From Plasticicumulans acidivorans (GTDB lineage: Bacteria > Pseudomonadota > Gammaproteobacteria > Competibacterales > Competibacteraceae): a stretch of DNA of 64,000 nucleotides. Positions 1 to 12,359 of the stretch are shown piece by piece (position 1 is the first letter of the stretch; each line of letters starts with the position of its first letter). Under the pieces are notes generated by a model. That model saw only the letters and a list, made by a program, of their open reading frames with translations, was not told the origin of the DNA and did not search any database. The DNA is taken from the NCBI RefSeq assembly GCF_003182095.1, contig NZ_QGTJ01000004.1:186001-250000 (forward strand), given 5' to 3'. The position numbers and the translations under genes are program-made.

Positions 1-36
1 TGACGGGACAGTCCCGTACAAGAAGGGGGTAATGAC

Positions 37-507
37 GTGAATATCAATGCCACGCTCATCGGGCAGATGATCACGTTCGCCCTTCTGGTGGTCTTCACGA
101 TGAAGTACGTATGGCCTCCGATTATGCAGGCCATGCACGACCGCCAGAAGCGCATCGCTGAAGGCTTGGCTTCCGCGGAACGCGGCGTCCACGAGCAGGA
201 ACTGGCCAAGGCCAAGGCTGCCGAGATGCTGAAGGAATCCAAGCAGCAAGCAGCTGAGATCATCACCCAGGCCCAAAAGCGGGCCGCGGAAATCGTCGAG
301 CAGTCCAAGCTCGAAGCACAGGCCGAAGGCACTCGCCAGCTGCATGCAGCGCAAGCGGAGATTGAACTCGAGTTCAATCGCGCTCGCGAACAACTGCGCG
401 GCCAGGTCGTCAACATTGCCGTCGCCGGTGCCGGCAAGGTCCTGAAGCGTGAAATCGACGCTCAGGCTCATGCCAAGCTGCTGGATGACCTTGTGTCGCA
501 GCTCTAA
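37..507 (+). CDS. atpF: F0F1 ATP synthase subunit b
   Basis: Peripheral-stalk subunit that ties F1 to the membrane a/c ring; it works as a dimer. The 156-residue protein has the usual layout: one N-terminal membrane helix (about residues 6-28, ending near KYVWPPI) followed by a long charged Ala/Glu/Lys coiled coil. The length equals that of E. coli subunit b. The start is GTG, with the purine-rich AGAAGGGGG at 22-30 as ribosome binding site. It is the first complete gene of the operon here and atpH follows after 18 bases. The 36 bases upstream hold a small inverted repeat (CGGGAC/GTCCCG, 4-16). The TGA at 1-3 could be the stop of atpE, which cannot be confirmed. Confidence 0.97.
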   Translation: MNINATLIGQMITFALLVVFTMKYVWPPIMQAMHDRQKRIAEGLASAERGVHEQELAKAKAAEMLKESKQQAAEIITQAQKRAAEIVEQSKLEAQAEGTRQLHAAQAEIELEFNRAREQLRGQVVNIAVAGAGKVLKREIDAQAHAKLLDDLVSQL

Positions 508-525
508 TCACGGACGGGACTACCC

Positions 526-1080
526 ATGGCTGAAACGACAACTGTCGCACGCCCCTATGCCCGCGCCGCCTTTGAGCACGCCAAGGGCAAAAAGAGTGGT
601 CTGAAGAAGTGGTCGGAACTGCTGACGGTGCTTGCCACCGTCGTGCACGACACCGCGATGCAGGCCGCAATTTCAAGTCCTGCCCTGTCGTTCGAGGACA
701 AGGCCGGGCTGGTGCTGGATGTCTGCCGTGCCACGGTCGGTGACAAGGCGGTGTCCGAGGACTTCGTCAATTTCGTCCGCCTGCTCGCGGAGAATCGGCG
801 TCTGGAGACCGTGACCGAGATCGCCGCGCTGTACGAGATGCTCAAGGCCGAGGCTGAAAAGTCGATCAAGGCTGAAGTGCGCTCTGCTTTCGAGCTGGAT
901 GACGCCCAGAAAGCCAAGATCGCCGAGGCACTCAAGCAGCGTCTGCAGCGCGATGTCGATGTCGATGTCGTCGTCGACGAGTCGCTCTTGGGTGGCGCGA
1001 TCATCCGGGCCGGGGATGTGGTCATTGACGGTTCAGCTCGGGGCCAGTTGGCCAAGTTCGCCACCGCCCTGCGCCAGTAA
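526..1080 (+). CDS. atpH: F0F1 ATP synthase subunit delta
   Basis: Delta subunit (OSCP type), which sits on top of the F1 head and joins it to the b-subunit stalk. The 184-residue protein begins MAETTTVARPYARAAFEHA, the typical N-terminal helix of the six-helix OSCP bundle, and ends with the beta-rich domain containing DESLLGGAIIRAGD, a strong family signature. It lies between atpF (18-base gap) and atpA (16-base gap) in the standard order, so it is surely co-transcribed with them. Confidence 0.97.
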   Translation: MAETTTVARPYARAAFEHAKGKKSGLKKWSELLTVLATVVHDTAMQAAISSPALSFEDKAGLVLDVCRATVGDKAVSEDFVNFVRLLAENRRLETVTEIAALYEMLKAEAEKSIKAEVRSAFELDDAQKAKIAEALKQRLQRDVDVDVVVDESLLGGAIIRAGDVVIDGSARGQLAKFATALRQ

Positions 1081-1096
1081 GGGGAATTGAACGCTT

Positions 1097-2638
1097 ATGC
1101 AACTGAATCCAACCGAAATCAGCGATCTCATTCGCCAGCGCATCGAGAAATTCGAGGCGGTGGCCGAGGCGCGCACGGAAGGCACGATCGTCAGCCTGAT
1201 GGACGGCATCGTCCGCATTCACGGTCTCGAGAACGTGATGCAGGGCGAAATGATCGAGTTTCCTGGCAGCGTCTATGGGCTCGCGTTGAACCTGGAGCGT
1301 GACTCCGTCGGTGCGGTGGTTCTTGGCTCGGCTGACAACCTGACGGAAGGTGACAAGTGCTTCTGCACCGGTCGCATCCTTGAGGTGCCGGTCGGTCCGG
1401 AGCTGCTCGGCCGTGTGGTCAACGCCCTCGGCATGCCGATCGATGGCAAGGGCCCGATCACTTCTTCGCTGAGCTCGCCGATCGAGAAGGTCGCGCCGGG
1501 CGTCATCGAGCGTCAGTCGGTCAGCCAGCCGGTGCAGACCGGTCTGAAGGCCATCGACGCGATGGTGCCGGTCGGCCGCGGTCAGCGCGAGCTGATCATC
1601 GGTGACCGCCAGACTGGTAAGACCGCTGTCGCCATCGACGCGATCATCAACCAGAAGGGCACCGGCGTTAAGTGCATCTACGTCGCGATCGGCCAGAAGA
1701 ATTCGTCGATCTCGACCGTGGTGCGCAAGCTCGAAGAGCACGGTGCGATGGCTCATACGATCGTCGTCGCTGCCGGTGCCTCCGATCCCGCCGCGATGCA
1801 GTACATCGCTGCGTACTCCGGTTGCGCCATGGGCGAGTACTTCCGTGACCGCGGTGAAGATGCCCTGATCGTTTATGACGATCTGTCCAAGCAGGCCGTG
1901 GCTTATCGCCAGGTTTCGCTGCTGCTGCGCCGTCCGCCGGGTCGTGAAGCGTTTCCGGGCGATGTGTTCTACCTCCACTCCCGTCTGCTTGAGCGCGCCG
2001 CGCGCATCAATGCCGACGAGGTCGAGCGTCTGACCAACGGTGAAGTCAAGGGCAAGACCGGTTCGCTGACGGCGCTGCCGATCATCGAGACGCAGGCCGG
2101 CGACGTTTCCGCGTTCGTGCCGACCAACGTCATCTCGATCACCGACGGCCAGATCTTCCTCGAAACCGATCTGTTCAACGCAGGTATCCGCCCGGCCATC
2201 AACGCCGGTCTGTCGGTGTCCCGCGTCGGCGGTGCGGCCCAGACCAAGATCATCAAGAAGCTCGGTGGCGGTGTGCGTCTGGCTCTGGCCCAGTACCGCG
2301 AGCTGGCGGCCTTCGCGCAGTTCGCCTCCGATCTGGACGATGCCACCCGCAAGCAGCTGGAGCGCGGTCAGCGCGTGACCGAGCTGATGAAGCAGAAGCA
2401 GTACTCCCCGCTCTCGATTGCCGAGATGGGCGTGTCGCTGTTCGCTGCCGACAAGGGCTATCTGGACGATGTTCCGCTGAACAAGATCGGCGACTTCGAG
2501 GCGGCTTTGCTGGCCTTCATGAATGCCCAGCACGGTGCGCTGATGCAGCAGATCAACGAGTCGGGTGACTACAGCGGCGAAATCGAGTCTGCCTTCGCGA
2601 AGGCGGTCGAAGATTTCAAAGCCAACCACGTCTGGTAA
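1097..2638 (+). CDS. atpA: F0F1 ATP synthase subunit alpha
   Basis: Non-catalytic nucleotide-binding subunit of the alpha3-beta3 hexamer. At 513 residues it has the family's usual length. The P-loop GDRQTGKT is at residues 169-176, as in E. coli, preceded by the beta-barrel domain and followed by a helical C-terminal domain. The sequence around residue 370 ([10 protein letters not shown]) is the conserved alpha signature. A GGGGAA run at 1081-1086 lies upstream. The long open frame on the opposite strand across this gene is a codon-bias artefact. Confidence 0.98.
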   Translation: MQLNPTEISDLIRQRIEKFEAVAEARTEGTIVSLMDGIVRIHGLENVMQGEMIEFPGSVYGLALNLERDSVGAVVLGSADNLTEGDKCFCTGRILEVPVGPELLGRVVNALGMPIDGKGPITSSLSSPIEKVAPGVIERQSVSQPVQTGLKAIDAMVPVGRGQRELIIGDRQTGKTAVAIDAIINQKGTGVKCIYVAIGQKNSSISTVVRKLEEHGAMAHTIVVAAGASDPAAMQYIAAYSGCAMGEYFRDRGEDALIVYDDLSKQAVAYRQVSLLLRRPPGREAFPGDVFYLHSRLLERAARINADEVERLTNGEVKGKTGSLTALPIIETQAGDVSAFVPTNVISITDGQIFLETDLFNAGIRPAINAGLSVSRVGGAAQTKIIKKLGGGVRLALAQYRELAAFAQFASDLDDATRKQLERGQRVTELMKQKQYSPLSIAEMGVSLFAADKGYLDDVPLNKIGDFEAALLAFMNAQHGALMQQINESGDYSGEIESAFAKAVEDFKANHVW

Positions 2639-2650
2639 GCGGGTGTCAGC

Positions 2651-3517
2651 ATGGCCGGTGGAAAAGAGATTCGAACGCAGATCAAGAGTATCAAGAATAC
2701 TCAGAAGATTACTCGGGCCATGCAGATGGTCGCGGCGAGCAAGATGCGCAAGTCGCAGCAGCGGATGCTGTCTGCACGGCCGTATGCGGAGAAGATTCGC
2801 ACCGTAATCTCTCATCTGGCTCATGCGCACACCGAGTATCGCCCGCCGGCGCTGATGGATCGGCCGGTCGTCAAGAAGGTCGGTTACATCGTCATCTCCA
2901 CGGACCGTGGGCTTTGCGGTGGCCTGAACAGCAATCTGTTCAAGGCCGCCGTGCAGTCGATGCGTGAGTGGCAGGCGCAGGGTGTGGAGAGCGAGCTGTG
3001 CACGGTCGGCACCAAGGCGACCGTGTTCTTCCGGCGGCTCGGCTTGAAGATCTTGGGTTCGAGCGTTCAGCTCGGCGACAACCCGCGCGTCGAAGATCTG
3101 GTGGGTTCGGTCAAGGTGATGTTCGACCGTTTCAGTGAGGGCGAAATCGATCGCGTGTACTTGGTGCACAACGTCTTCGTCAACACGATGACGCAAGAGC
3201 CGCGCATCGAAGTGCTCGCGCCAGTGACTGCACGCGTCGAGAAGGTCAACGCGCCGCATCGCTGGGACTATCTGTACGAGCCTGATGCTCCTGCCCTGCT
3301 GGATTCGCTGCTGGTGCGCTACGTCGAGTCGCTGGTCTACCAGGGCCTGGTCGAGAACGTGGCCTGCGAGATGGCGGCACGCATGATTGCGATGAAGTCT
3401 GCGACCGACAATGCCGGCGAGCTGATCAATGAAATGCAGCTCGTCTACAACAAGGCGCGTCAGGCGGCGATTACACAGGAGCTTACCGAGATCGTGGCGG
3501 GCGCCGCGGCGGTCTGA
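2651..3517 (+). CDS. atpG: F0F1 ATP synthase subunit gamma
   Basis: Central rotor shaft that transmits c-ring rotation to the catalytic subunits. The 288-residue protein starts [20 protein letters not shown], the conserved N-terminal helix, and ends with the matching C-terminal helix ending [15 protein letters not shown]; the two form the coiled-coil shaft. The middle carries the Rossmann-like globular domain (for example [10 protein letters not shown], about residues 83-92). Twelve bases separate it from atpA and 34 from atpD. Confidence 0.97.
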   Translation: MAGGKEIRTQIKSIKNTQKITRAMQMVAASKMRKSQQRMLSARPYAEKIRTVISHLAHAHTEYRPPALMDRPVVKKVGYIVISTDRGLCGGLNSNLFKAAVQSMREWQAQGVESELCTVGTKATVFFRRLGLKILGSSVQLGDNPRVEDLVGSVKVMFDRFSEGEIDRVYLVHNVFVNTMTQEPRIEVLAPVTARVEKVNAPHRWDYLYEPDAPALLDSLLVRYVESLVYQGLVENVACEMAARMIAMKSATDNAGELINEMQLVYNKARQAAITQELTEIVAGAAAV

Positions 3518-3539
3518 GTCACTGATTTCGAGAGTTTAA

Positions 3540-4928
<1,389 letters not shown>

Positions 4929-4998
4929 TGGCGCCTGGGTCCCGGCCCTCGCTGAGGGTCGGGGCCAGCTCAACGCTCTCTGGAGAGGTAACGACGTC

Positions 4999-5424
4999 AT
5001 GGCGATGACGCTGCATGTAGACATCGTGAGTGCCGAGAAGCAGATCTTCTCCGGTACTGCGGAAATGGTGATTGCGACGGCTGAGGAAGGTGAGCTGGGT
5101 ATTCTGCCGCGCCACAACCAGATGCTCGCTCGTCTGAAGCCCGGCCAGGTCCGCGTCAAGCTGCAGTATGGCGAAGAGCAGGTGTTCTACGTCTCCGGTG
5201 GCATGCTGGAAGTCCAGCCGCATGTGGTGACGGTGCTTGCCGACACCGCGGAACGTGCCGCCGATCTGGATGAGGCAATGGCGCTCGAAAGCAAGCGCCG
5301 CGCCGAAGAAGCTCTGGCCAGCCGCACTGACGAAATCAGCCTTGCCCGTGCCCAGGCGGAGCTGCTCGAAGCGATCGCACAGCTGCAGGCGATCGAGAAG
5401 CTGCGCAAGGTTCGCAAGGTTTGA
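4999..5424 (+). CDS. atpC: F0F1 ATP synthase subunit epsilon
   Basis: Rotor-stalk subunit that couples F1 to the c ring and can inhibit ATP hydrolysis. From the ATG at 4999 it is 141 residues (E. coli 139): an N-terminal beta sandwich ([19 protein letters not shown]...) and a C-terminal two-helix hairpin rich in Ala, Glu and Arg. The frame stays open upstream to 4846 inside atpD, but family length and the GGAGAGG at 4982-4988 place the start at 4999. It is the last gene of the operon and is followed at once by a strong hairpin terminator. Confidence 0.96.
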   Translation: MAMTLHVDIVSAEKQIFSGTAEMVIATAEEGELGILPRHNQMLARLKPGQVRVKLQYGEEQVFYVSGGMLEVQPHVVTVLADTAERAADLDEAMALESKRRAEEALASRTDEISLARAQAELLEAIAQLQAIEKLRKVRKV

Positions 5425-5430
5425 CATTCG

Positions 5431-5459
5431 GGCCGCGGATTTCCGCGGCCTTGTTGTTT
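5431..5459 (+). terminator. Terminator of the atp operon
   Basis: A perfect 9-bp inverted repeat (GGCCGCGGA, two-base loop, TCCGCGGCC; 5431-5450) followed by a T-rich run (TTGTTGTTT). It begins six bases after the atpC stop, the normal place for intrinsic termination. Confidence 0.8.
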
Positions 5460-5488
5460 CCGGCGTTGACCGGCCATGCTATTTCTCT

Positions 5489-5544
5489 CGACCCCGCTAT
5501 CCCCAGTCGTTGCCGATGTGCAACCGCTGGGGATAGCGGGGTCG
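5489..5544. repeat. Long near-perfect hairpin between atpC and glmU
   Basis: The arms 5489-5506 and 5527-5544 are exact reverse complements over 18 bp (CGACCCCGCTATCCCCAG and its partner). The 20-base centre contains a second short inverted repeat (GTTGC/GCAAC), so most of the 56 bases can fold into one stem. No T tract follows, so it does not look like an ordinary terminator. It ends 37 bases before the glmU start. It could be a small interspersed palindromic element or a regulatory hairpin. Confidence 0.85.
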
Positions 5545-5581
5545 ATACGTTTGGGCGAGATCAAGCAAGGGTGCTGAAGCG

Positions 5582-6949
5582 ATGAGTTTGTCCGTAGTGA
5601 TCCTCGCGGCCGGGAAGGGCAAGCGGATGGTTTCCGATCTGCCGAAGGTGATGCACCCGGTCGGAGGGCAGCCGATGCTTGCGCACGTCATCGCTTGCGC
5701 CCGCAGGCTGAGTGCCGAGCGCATCGTCGTCGTCCATGGTCATGGCAGCGAGTGTGTGCTTGCCCGCTTTGGTGCTGAGCCGGGTTTGTACTGGGCCGAG
5801 CAGGCCGAGCAGCTCGGTACCGGGCACGCGGTGGCGCAGGCGCTGCCCCAGCTGCCGGCGCAAGGGCCGGTACTGGTGCTGTACGGTGACGTGCCGCTGG
5901 TGCAGGCGGATTCGCTGCGTCCCCTGCTGGCAACGGCCGCGGTGGGCGGCCTGGGTCTGCTGACCGTGCAGCTGGCCGACCCGACCGGTTACGGCCGCAT
6001 CGTGCGCGATGAGCAGGGGCGGGTGTTGCGCATCGTCGAGGAAAAGGACGCGGACGCCACGATCCGTGCCATTCGTGAAGGCAATACCGGCATCCTGGCG
6101 GTCGATGCGGCCTACCTGCACGCCTGGCTCGACCGCCTGAGCAATGACAATGCCCAGGGCGAGTACTACCTGACCGATATCATCGAGATGGCAGTTGCGG
6201 CCGGTCTGGCGGTGGAGCCTTGCAGCGTGGCGAGCGCTGAGGAGGTCCAGGGCGTCAACAATCGCGTGCAGCTTGCGGAGCTGGAGCGTTTCCATCAGCG
6301 CCGGCAGGCCGAGGCCCTGATGCTGGCCGGTGCCACCCTGCTCGACCCGGCGCGTGTCGACGTGCGCGGCAGCGTGCAGACTGGCCGTGATGTCAGCATC
6401 GACGTCAACGTGATTTTCGAAGGCACCGTTGTGCTCGGTGACCGTGTGCGCATCGGCGCCCACTGCGTGCTGCGTGACGTCGTCATCGCTGACGATGTCG
6501 ACATCCTGCCTTTTTCGCATCTCGATCAGGCGACGGTCGGCGCGGGGGCACATATCGGCCCGTATGCCCGCCTGCGCCCGGGGGCGGAGCTGGCCGCCGA
6601 CACGCATGTCGGCAATTTCGTCGAGATCAAGAAGGCCAGCATCGGTCTCGGCTCCAAGGTCAACCACCTCAGTTACATCGGTGACGCCGACATCGGCGCC
6701 GGCGTCAACGTCGGGGCCGGCACGATCACCTGCAATTACGACGGTGTGAACAAGCATCGCACGGTCATCGGTGATGGCGCCTTTATCGGTTCGAACACCG
6801 CTCTGGTCGCGCCGGTCACGGTCGGCCGGGGGGCAACGACCGGCGCCGGTTCGGCGATCGGCAAGGACGTGCCGGACGACACGCTGGCCCTGACCCGCGC
6901 CCCGCAGAAAGCCATCCCCGGCTGGCAGCGACCGAAGAAGCGTTCCTGA
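5582..6949 (+). CDS. glmU: Bifunctional GlcNAc-1-P uridyltransferase / glucosamine-1-P acetyltransferase
   Basis: Cytosolic enzyme that acetylates glucosamine-1-phosphate and then joins it to UTP, giving UDP-GlcNAc for peptidoglycan and lipopolysaccharide. The N-terminal uridyltransferase domain begins [13 protein letters not shown] (nucleotide-binding loop, about residues 3-15). The C-terminal half is a left-handed beta helix of hexapeptide repeats with the acetyltransferase signature around [10 protein letters not shown] and the INYDG-like [10 protein letters not shown] segment. At 455 residues it matches E. coli GlmU (456). glmU following atpC is a common gammaproteobacterial arrangement. 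Confidence 0.97.
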   Translation: MSLSVVILAAGKGKRMVSDLPKVMHPVGGQPMLAHVIACARRLSAERIVVVHGHGSECVLARFGAEPGLYWAEQAEQLGTGHAVAQALPQLPAQGPVLVLYGDVPLVQADSLRPLLATAAVGGLGLLTVQLADPTGYGRIVRDEQGRVLRIVEEKDADATIRAIREGNTGILAVDAAYLHAWLDRLSNDNAQGEYYLTDIIEMAVAAGLAVEPCSVASAEEVQGVNNRVQLAELERFHQRRQAEALMLAGATLLDPARVDVRGSVQTGRDVSIDVNVIFEGTVVLGDRVRIGAHCVLRDVVIADDVDILPFSHLDQATVGAGAHIGPYARLRPGAELAADTHVGNFVEIKKASIGLGSKVNHLSYIGDADIGAGVNVGAGTITCNYDGVNKHRTVIGDGAFIGSNTALVAPVTVGRGATTGAGSAIGKDVPDDTLALTRAPQKAIPGWQRPKKRS

Positions 6950-7021
6950 ACGCTTACGGCGGCACCGGCGTGACGCGCGGCTGCCACCGCCGTTGCCCTG
7001 GCGCGCCGGTACAATCGGCGG

Positions 7022-9187
<2,166 letters not shown>

Positions 9188-9198
9188 GGCCGCGGGCC

Positions 9199-9915
9199 GT
9201 GGACGTGGAGCAGCCGCGCATCGCCCTGCGCTGTTACGGCGCTGAGCACAGGGCGCATGCCCATGACTTCCACCAGCTGGTCCTGCCTTTGCGCGGTGCG
9301 CTGGAACTGGAGCTCGGCGCGCAGAGCGCCGCGCTCGCCGCCGGGCGCAGTGCCTGGATCGCGGCCGGTGAGATGCATGGCTTCGCCGCGATCGGTGACA
9401 GCCGCTGCCTGGTACTCGATGCCCCGTATGCCGCACTGCAGGACTTCGGGAGCGCCCTGGCGGTGCGCAGCGTTTTTCTGTGCACTGATCCGCTGCTCGG
9501 TGGTCTGGCGCACGAATGTGCGCTGGGATTGGCGCAGGGACGCTCGGTCGCCTGGGCCCGCCAGGCGGCGGGCCTGCTGCTGCTGAGTCTGGTCGAGACG
9601 GCCCGCCCGGCGCAGCAGTGGCCGAAACGCCTGCAGCGGGCATTGGACTACATCGCCGAGCATTTCCGTGAAGCGCTGCAGGTTGCCGATATCGCGGCGG
9701 CGGCCTGCCTGAGTGAAAGCCGTCTGCACGCGCTGTTTCGCCAGGCACTGGGCACCACACCGCTGGCCCGGGTGACGGCGTTGCGTCTGGCCGAGGCACA
9801 GCGCCTGCTGGCCGGCGGCCGCTGTTCGCTCACGCAGGCGGCGGCGGCCTGCGGATACGCCGATGCCGACAGCCTGCGCCGGGCTTTGCGCCGCGCGGCT
9901 GCCCGCGAGGCATGA
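9199..9915 (+). CDS. AraC-family transcriptional regulator
   Basis: The C-terminal about 100 residues (from LDYIAEHFREALQVADIAAAACLSE to the end) form the double helix-turn-helix of AraC/XylS regulators. The N-terminal part is a cupin-like sensing domain with HAHDFHQLVLPLRG near its start, typical of small-molecule-binding AraC proteins. The chosen start is GTG at 9199, 12 bases after uvrD, with GAGG at 9185-9188; the frame remains open upstream into uvrD to 9148, so the start is uncertain (238 residues from 9199). The next gene in the same direction is an exporter, a natural target for control. Ligand unknown. Confidence 0.85.
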   Translation: MDVEQPRIALRCYGAEHRAHAHDFHQLVLPLRGALELELGAQSAALAAGRSAWIAAGEMHGFAAIGDSRCLVLDAPYAALQDFGSALAVRSVFLCTDPLLGGLAHECALGLAQGRSVAWARQAAGLLLLSLVETARPAQQWPKRLQRALDYIAEHFREALQVADIAAAACLSESRLHALFRQALGTTPLARVTALRLAEAQRLLAGGRCSLTQAAAACGYADADSLRRALRRAAAREA

Positions 9916-10010
9916 CGACAGCAGTCGTGGCCGCAGCGGCAGTGCTCCCGGCCGTTCGCGGCTGCCATCGTCGCGCACACTGGCGGCCCTGACGGCAGCG
10001 GAGTCATGTC

Positions 10011-10892
10011 ATGTCTTTCCCCGATCACCGCCGCGCCACGCTGGCCGGCTGTCTGGCCATCCTGCTGTGGGCGGCACTGGCGCCGTTGACCGCGAGCGTC
10101 AAAGGCATCCCGCCGTTCGAGATGCTGGCACTGACCTTTGCCATCGGCGGCCTGGCCGGCACCGTGTGGCTGGCCAGGCGCAGGGCCGCGGTCTGGGCGA
10201 TGCTGCGCCAGCCGCCGGCGGTCTGGGCGCTCGGCGTTGGCGGTCTGTTCGGCTACCACTTCTTCTACTTTGTGGCGTTGGCCAGAGCACCGGCTGCTGA
10301 CGCGAGTCTCATCGCCTATCTCTGGCCTTTGCTGATCGTGCTGTTCTCCGGCCTGCTGCCCGGCGAGCGGTTGCGGCCGCAGCATATCGCCGGCGCCTGC
10401 TGCGGGCTGGCCGGCGTCTGGCTGCTGGTCGGGACCGGCGCGTTCGACACTGCCTATCTGCCGGGCTATCTGGCGGCGGGGGCCTGTGCCTTGACCTGGT
10501 CCGGCTACTCGGTGCTGAACCGGCGTTTCGGTGCGGTGCCGACCGACATCGTCGCGCTGCAATGTCTCGCCGTCGCGCTGCTCGGCGCGGGCTGCCATCT
10601 CATCGCCGAGGTCACGGTGTGGCCGAGCCCGACGCAGTGGGGGGCGATCACCCTGCTCGGTCTGGGGCCGGTCGGACTGGCGTTTTTCGTCTGGGATTAC
10701 GGCACCAAGCGGGGGGATCTGCAGCTGCTCGGTGTGGCCTCGTACGCTGCCCCGGTGCTGTCGACGCTCTTGCTGCTCGGGCTGGGTCTGACGCCGGCGC
10801 GCTGGCAGATTGCCGCTGCGTGCACGCTGATCGTCGGCGGAGCAATGTTGGCCGCACTGCGTTTTCGCAATGACAAGCGTACGAAGCTCTGA
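10011..10892 (+). CDS. EamA/DMT-family exporter (YddG-like)
   Basis: Inner-membrane transporter of the drug/metabolite superfamily with ten predicted membrane helices in two homologous halves (293 residues). The segment LIAYLWPLLIVLFSGLL resembles the NYLWPSL motif of the aromatic amino acid exporter YddG. Probably exports amino acids or related metabolites; the substrate cannot be read from sequence. It follows the AraC regulator by 95 bases, on the same strand, which suggests regulator and target. Confidence 0.8.
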   Translation: MSFPDHRRATLAGCLAILLWAALAPLTASVKGIPPFEMLALTFAIGGLAGTVWLARRRAAVWAMLRQPPAVWALGVGGLFGYHFFYFVALARAPAADASLIAYLWPLLIVLFSGLLPGERLRPQHIAGACCGLAGVWLLVGTGAFDTAYLPGYLAAGACALTWSGYSVLNRRFGAVPTDIVALQCLAVALLGAGCHLIAEVTVWPSPTQWGAITLLGLGPVGLAFFVWDYGTKRGDLQLLGVASYAAPVLSTLLLLGLGLTPARWQIAAACTLIVGGAMLAALRFRNDKRTKL

Positions 10893-10939
10893 TCCATCGT
10901 GCTTATACTCGCCCTGCAACGCCATCGAGGGGGACGAGC

Positions 10940-11455
10940 ATGAGGGCAACACACGCTAGCGTGATGGTGGGCCTGCTGGCGGGCTGCCTGAGTTTGCCGG
11001 CAAGTGCCGGCTGGCGTGCCGAGGTCGGGCGTGATCCGCTGAGCGGTGCGCAGCGCTGTCTGCTGCGGGGTGACGCCGTGCTGATGCCGGATGGCTATAC
11101 CGACGTGCACATCGAGCCGGTGATCAGCGGTAACGCGCTGGTGCTGGTGACCGACTCGGAAATCGATGCGAGCTTCGGCGATCTCGCACTGACCGTCGAC
11201 CGTCGCCCGCCGCAACCGCCGCCGCTGGCGCCGTCGCGGATCGAGGGGCATAGCAAAGTCGTGTTCGAACCGATCGGCCCGCTGCTCGATGATTTCCGTG
11301 CCGGCGCGCAGCTCAGTGTCGCGCTGCGCTTCTGGCCCGGCTGGCCGGCGACCGGCATCGTCCAGGCGGTATTCAGCCTGCGTGGCTTCACGCGGGCCGC
11401 CGAGGATTTCGAGCGTTGCAACTCACAGCCGGTCCCCGCGGCCGGCAGCCGCTGA
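10940..11455 (+). CDS. Secreted protein of unknown function
   Basis: A 171-residue protein with a signal peptide (about residues 1-22, cleavage near ASA-GW). No family recognised. The mature part has beta-type alternation, a Pro-rich stretch (RRPPQPPPLAP) and two Cys (in QRCLLRG and FERCNSQ) that could form a disulfide in the periplasm. The GAGGGGGACGAGC before the ATG is a good ribosome binding site. It ends 12 bases before the haem-c/HAMP sensor gene and so probably shares an operon with that sensor and the kinase. Confidence 0.8.
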   Translation: MRATHASVMVGLLAGCLSLPASAGWRAEVGRDPLSGAQRCLLRGDAVLMPDGYTDVHIEPVISGNALVLVTDSEIDASFGDLALTVDRRPPQPPPLAPSRIEGHSKVVFEPIGPLLDDFRAGAQLSVALRFWPGWPATGIVQAVFSLRGFTRAAEDFERCNSQPVPAAGSR

Positions 11456-11467
11456 CGGGAGATATGC

Positions 11468-12340
11468 ATGGGGCTGCGAGCGAAGTTCAATCTGGTGCTG
11501 ACCCTGGCCTTCGCGCTGGGCATTGGTCTTGCGGCCTTCCTATCGCACCGCATCGTCAATGAAAACGCGCGCGAGGAAGTGCTGCAGAACGCGCGCATCA
11601 TGGTCGAAAGTGCACTGGCCATCCGTGGTTACACGGTCAAGGAGATCCGGCCGCTGCTGACGCTGCAGCTCAAGCGCCAGTTCCTGCCGCAGTCGGTGTC
11701 TTCGTACGCCGCGCAGCAGAATTTCCGGGCGCTGCACGAGCGTTTCCCTGAATACACCTACAAGGAAGCGGCGCTCAATCCGACCAATCTCAATGACCGG
11801 GCGACCGACTGGGAAGCCGACATCATCAATGAGTTTCGCAACAACGCTGAACGCAGCGAGCTGATCGTCGAGCGCGACACGCCGACCGGACGCGTGCTGA
11901 CACTGGCGCGGCCGATCCGTATCACCGACGCCGGCTGCCTGGTCTGTCACAGCACGCCGGACGCGGCGCCGGCGACGATGCGGGCACTGTACGGCGACAA
12001 CAACGGCTTCGGCTGGAAGCTCGATGAAACCATCGGTGCACAGGTGGTTTCAGTGCCGATGGCGGTACCGCTGGCGCGGGCGAACCAGATCTTTCAGGTG
12101 TTCATCGGCGGTCTGGTTGCCATCTTCGCCCTGCTGCTGGTGCTGTTGAACATTCTGCTGCACGTGACAGTCATCCGGCGTATCGGGCGCATCGCCAACA
12201 TGGCCGATCGCGTCAGTCTCGGTGAAGAGGGCGTGCCCGAACTCGATGCCAGCGGTCGCGACGAGATCTCGCGTCTGGCGACCTCGTTCACACGCATGCG
12301 CCGCAGCCTGGACGATGCGATGAAGATGCTGGATACCTGA
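11468..12340 (+). CDS. Membrane sensor with haem-c binding DUF3365 (Tll0287-like) domain and HAMP
   Basis: The 290-residue protein has a membrane helix at about 8-26, a periplasmic domain, a second helix at about 212-233 and a cytoplasmic HAMP linker (about 233-285) that ends 5 residues later. The periplasmic domain holds the single c-type haem motif CLVCH at 157-161 and the surrounding pattern of the Tll0287/DUF3365 family. There is no output domain (no kinase, cyclase or methyl-accepting region). The gene for a soluble Ser/Thr kinase starts 19 bases downstream, so a likely, unproven arrangement is redox or ligand sensing at the haem passed through HAMP to the kinase. Confidence 0.85.
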   Translation: MGLRAKFNLVLTLAFALGIGLAAFLSHRIVNENAREEVLQNARIMVESALAIRGYTVKEIRPLLTLQLKRQFLPQSVSSYAAQQNFRALHERFPEYTYKEAALNPTNLNDRATDWEADIINEFRNNAERSELIVERDTPTGRVLTLARPIRITDAGCLVCHSTPDAAPATMRALYGDNNGFGWKLDETIGAQVVSVPMAVPLARANQIFQVFIGGLVAIFALLLVLLNILLHVTVIRRIGRIANMADRVSLGEEGVPELDASGRDEISRLATSFTRMRRSLDDAMKMLDT

Positions 12341-12359
12341 GAGCTCCGGAGTCCGCAGC

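Noticed and set aside
1022..3259. 745-codon open frame on the minus strand
   Set aside because: It lies entirely antisense to atpA and atpG, whose products are unmistakable. Its translation is low-complexity Arg/His/Asp-rich text typical of antisense reading in GC-rich DNA.
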